A stretch of DNA of 64,000 nt from Gallaecimonas kandeliae (lineage in GTDB: Bacteria > Pseudomonadota > Gammaproteobacteria > Enterobacterales > Gallaecimonadaceae), in the NCBI RefSeq assembly GCF_030450055.1, contig NZ_CP118480.1:1081415-1145414 (forward strand). Reading direction: 5' to 3'. The number at the start of each line of letters is the position of its first letter. Within the stretch, counting starts at the first letter, position 1. Shown here piece by piece: positions 62,754-64,000 of this stretch. The notes beneath the pieces were generated by a model. The model was not told where the DNA came from. It made no database searches and saw only the letters and a program-made list of their open reading frames with translations. Both the position numbers and the translations under genes were made by a program.

Positions 62754-64000
62754 TGTCATTCAATATTTCCCTGAGCGGCCTGAACGCGGCCCAGAAAGAC
62801 CTGGACGTCACCAGTAACAACATCTCCAACGCCAACACCTATGGCTTCAAGGAGTCCCGTGCCGAGTTTGCCGACGTCTATGCCAGCTCCATCTTCTCCA
62901 ACCCCAAGACCAAAGTGGGTGACGGCGCCGTGACCTCCAGCGTGGCCCAGCAGTTCCACCAGGGGGCCATGCAGTTCACCAACAACACCTTCGATCTGGC
63001 CATCAACGGCAACGGCTTCTTTGCCCTGAGCAGCGACGTCAACAGCAGCGACCTGGTCTACACCCGCGCCGGTAACTTCAAGCTCAACAAAGACAACTAC
63101 GTGGTGGACAACCAGGGCAACTACCTGAAGGTGTTCCCGGTCAACCCCGACGGCACCTCCGCCTCCGCCGCCCTGTCCACCGCCCAGTCGCTGCAGGTAC
63201 CGGACTCCGTAGGTACGCCCCTGGCCACCTCCAAGGTCAACATCAACCTGAACCTGCCGGCCGGCGACAGCGGCTACGACGTCACCAAGTTCGATCCCAA
63301 GGACTCCAGTACCTATAACAACGCCACTTCCGTGACGGTGTACGACTCCCTGGGCCAGTCCCACACCATGACCACCTACTACGTCAAGGACGCGGCGGCT
63401 GCAGCCCCCAACACCTGGGCCGCCTTTGCCTTCGTCGACGGCCAGCCCACCAGCATCGCCAACGCCGGTGCCCCGCCTTACACCTACACTGACGCAGGCG
63501 GCACCAGCTACAACGGCTACCAGCTGAATTTCGACACCTCTGGCCAGCCCGGCACGCCGCCGACTGTGCCTTCCACCATCACCACCGCCGCCCTCGGCAG
63601 CGTGCTGACCAACGGTGCCGATGCCAACCAGACCATCGACATCAACTACCAGAACCAGACCCAGTACGCCGACGCCTTCACCGTCAACTCCATCGACCAG
63701 GATGGCCTGACAGTGGGCCGCCTGACCGGGGTGGAAGTGGGGGCCGACGGCCTGGTGCGCGCCTCCTACTCCAACGGCACCACCGAGCCCCTGGGGCGGG
63801 TGACCATGGTGCGCTTTGCCAACGAACAGGGCCTGAGCCAGGCCGGCAACACCGACTGGAAAGCCAGCACCGAGTCCGGCGATCCCCTGGCCGGTGAGGC
63901 CGGTACCGGCACCTTCGGCAACATCCGTTCCGGCGCCCTGGAATCCTCCAACGTGGATCTGACCCAGGAGCTGGTGGACCTCATCAGCGCCCAGCGCAAC
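62754..64000 (+). CDS. flgE: Flagellar hook protein FlgE (3' end beyond window)
   Basis: The visible 415 codons start MSFNISLSGLNAAQKDLDVT and include the rod/hook motif SNNISNANTYGFKESRAEFADVY. FDLAINGNGFFALSS and, near the window end, SSNVDLTQELVDLISAQRN are also present. The gene is cut by the end of the window with only the last helix missing. AGAGGAAAGAG precedes ATG 62754. Confidence 0.94.

Overview
The window is a GC-rich gammaproteobacterial chromosome segment. Ubiquinone UbiF, LuxS, FlgO/FlgP/FlgT, a cydP-cydA-cydB-cydX-ybgE operon and sigma54/FliA-type flagellar promoters all point to a marine-type genus near Aeromonadales/Alteromonadales, possibly Gallaecimonas. The genus is inferred from protein resemblance only.

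Layout. 0-14.6 kb is core genome: a secreted DUF3718 protein, ubiF, a six-gene tRNA operon (Met-Leu-Gln-Met-Gln-Gln on the minus strand), a MASE1-GGDEF cyclase, ackA with a MaoC-Pta fusion protein, small membrane proteins, rplY-pth-ychF, a PH-domain gene split by a 260-bp terminal-inverted-repeat element, a DUF389 protein and a DUF885 peptidase-like protein. 14.65-25 kb is an AT-richer accessory island. It holds a palindrome-rich non-coding stretch and a promoter-distal style array of integron gene cassettes with attC sites but no visible integrase (a CALIN): two identical membrane-protein cassettes, a HEPN-like cassette, an SseB-like cassette and two unknowns. Two copies of one IS3-family element, one intact and one internally deleted, sit inside attC sites. 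A Sel1-DUF2971 gene broken by a frameshift and a stop follows, then four small envelope-type genes.

25-44.8 kb returns to core genome: a PEP mutase/isocitrate lyase-family enzyme divergent from a LysR regulator; a leucine operon ordered leuA-leuC-leuD-leuB with a clear Leu-rich leader peptide and transcription attenuator; a TorF-type porin; a GMC oxidoreductase remnant; an old-yellow-enzyme homologue; the cytochrome bd operon; msrA; slt; smrA; DUF418 and GT9-like genes; a candidate structured RNA; two tRNA-Pro genes; and a lysophospholipase-like hydrolase. 44.8-55.4 kb holds a 73-bp tandem repeat derived from a gene 3' end, a TraB/GumN protein, two SlyD-like prolyl isomerases, an ExeM/NucH extracellular nuclease, luxS and a tRNA-Arg with a degraded duplicate of its 3' flank.

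55.4-64 kb is a flagellar/chemotaxis cluster: flgT, flgO, flgP, flgN, flgM, flgA, cheV, cheR, flgB, flgC, flgD and the start of flgE (cut by the window end). Promoter motifs show the expected hierarchy: sigma54 -24/-12 elements before flgA, flgB, flgT and flgO, and FliA-type elements before flgM and flgO. The flgT and flgO sigma54 elements face each other and share their -12 bases.
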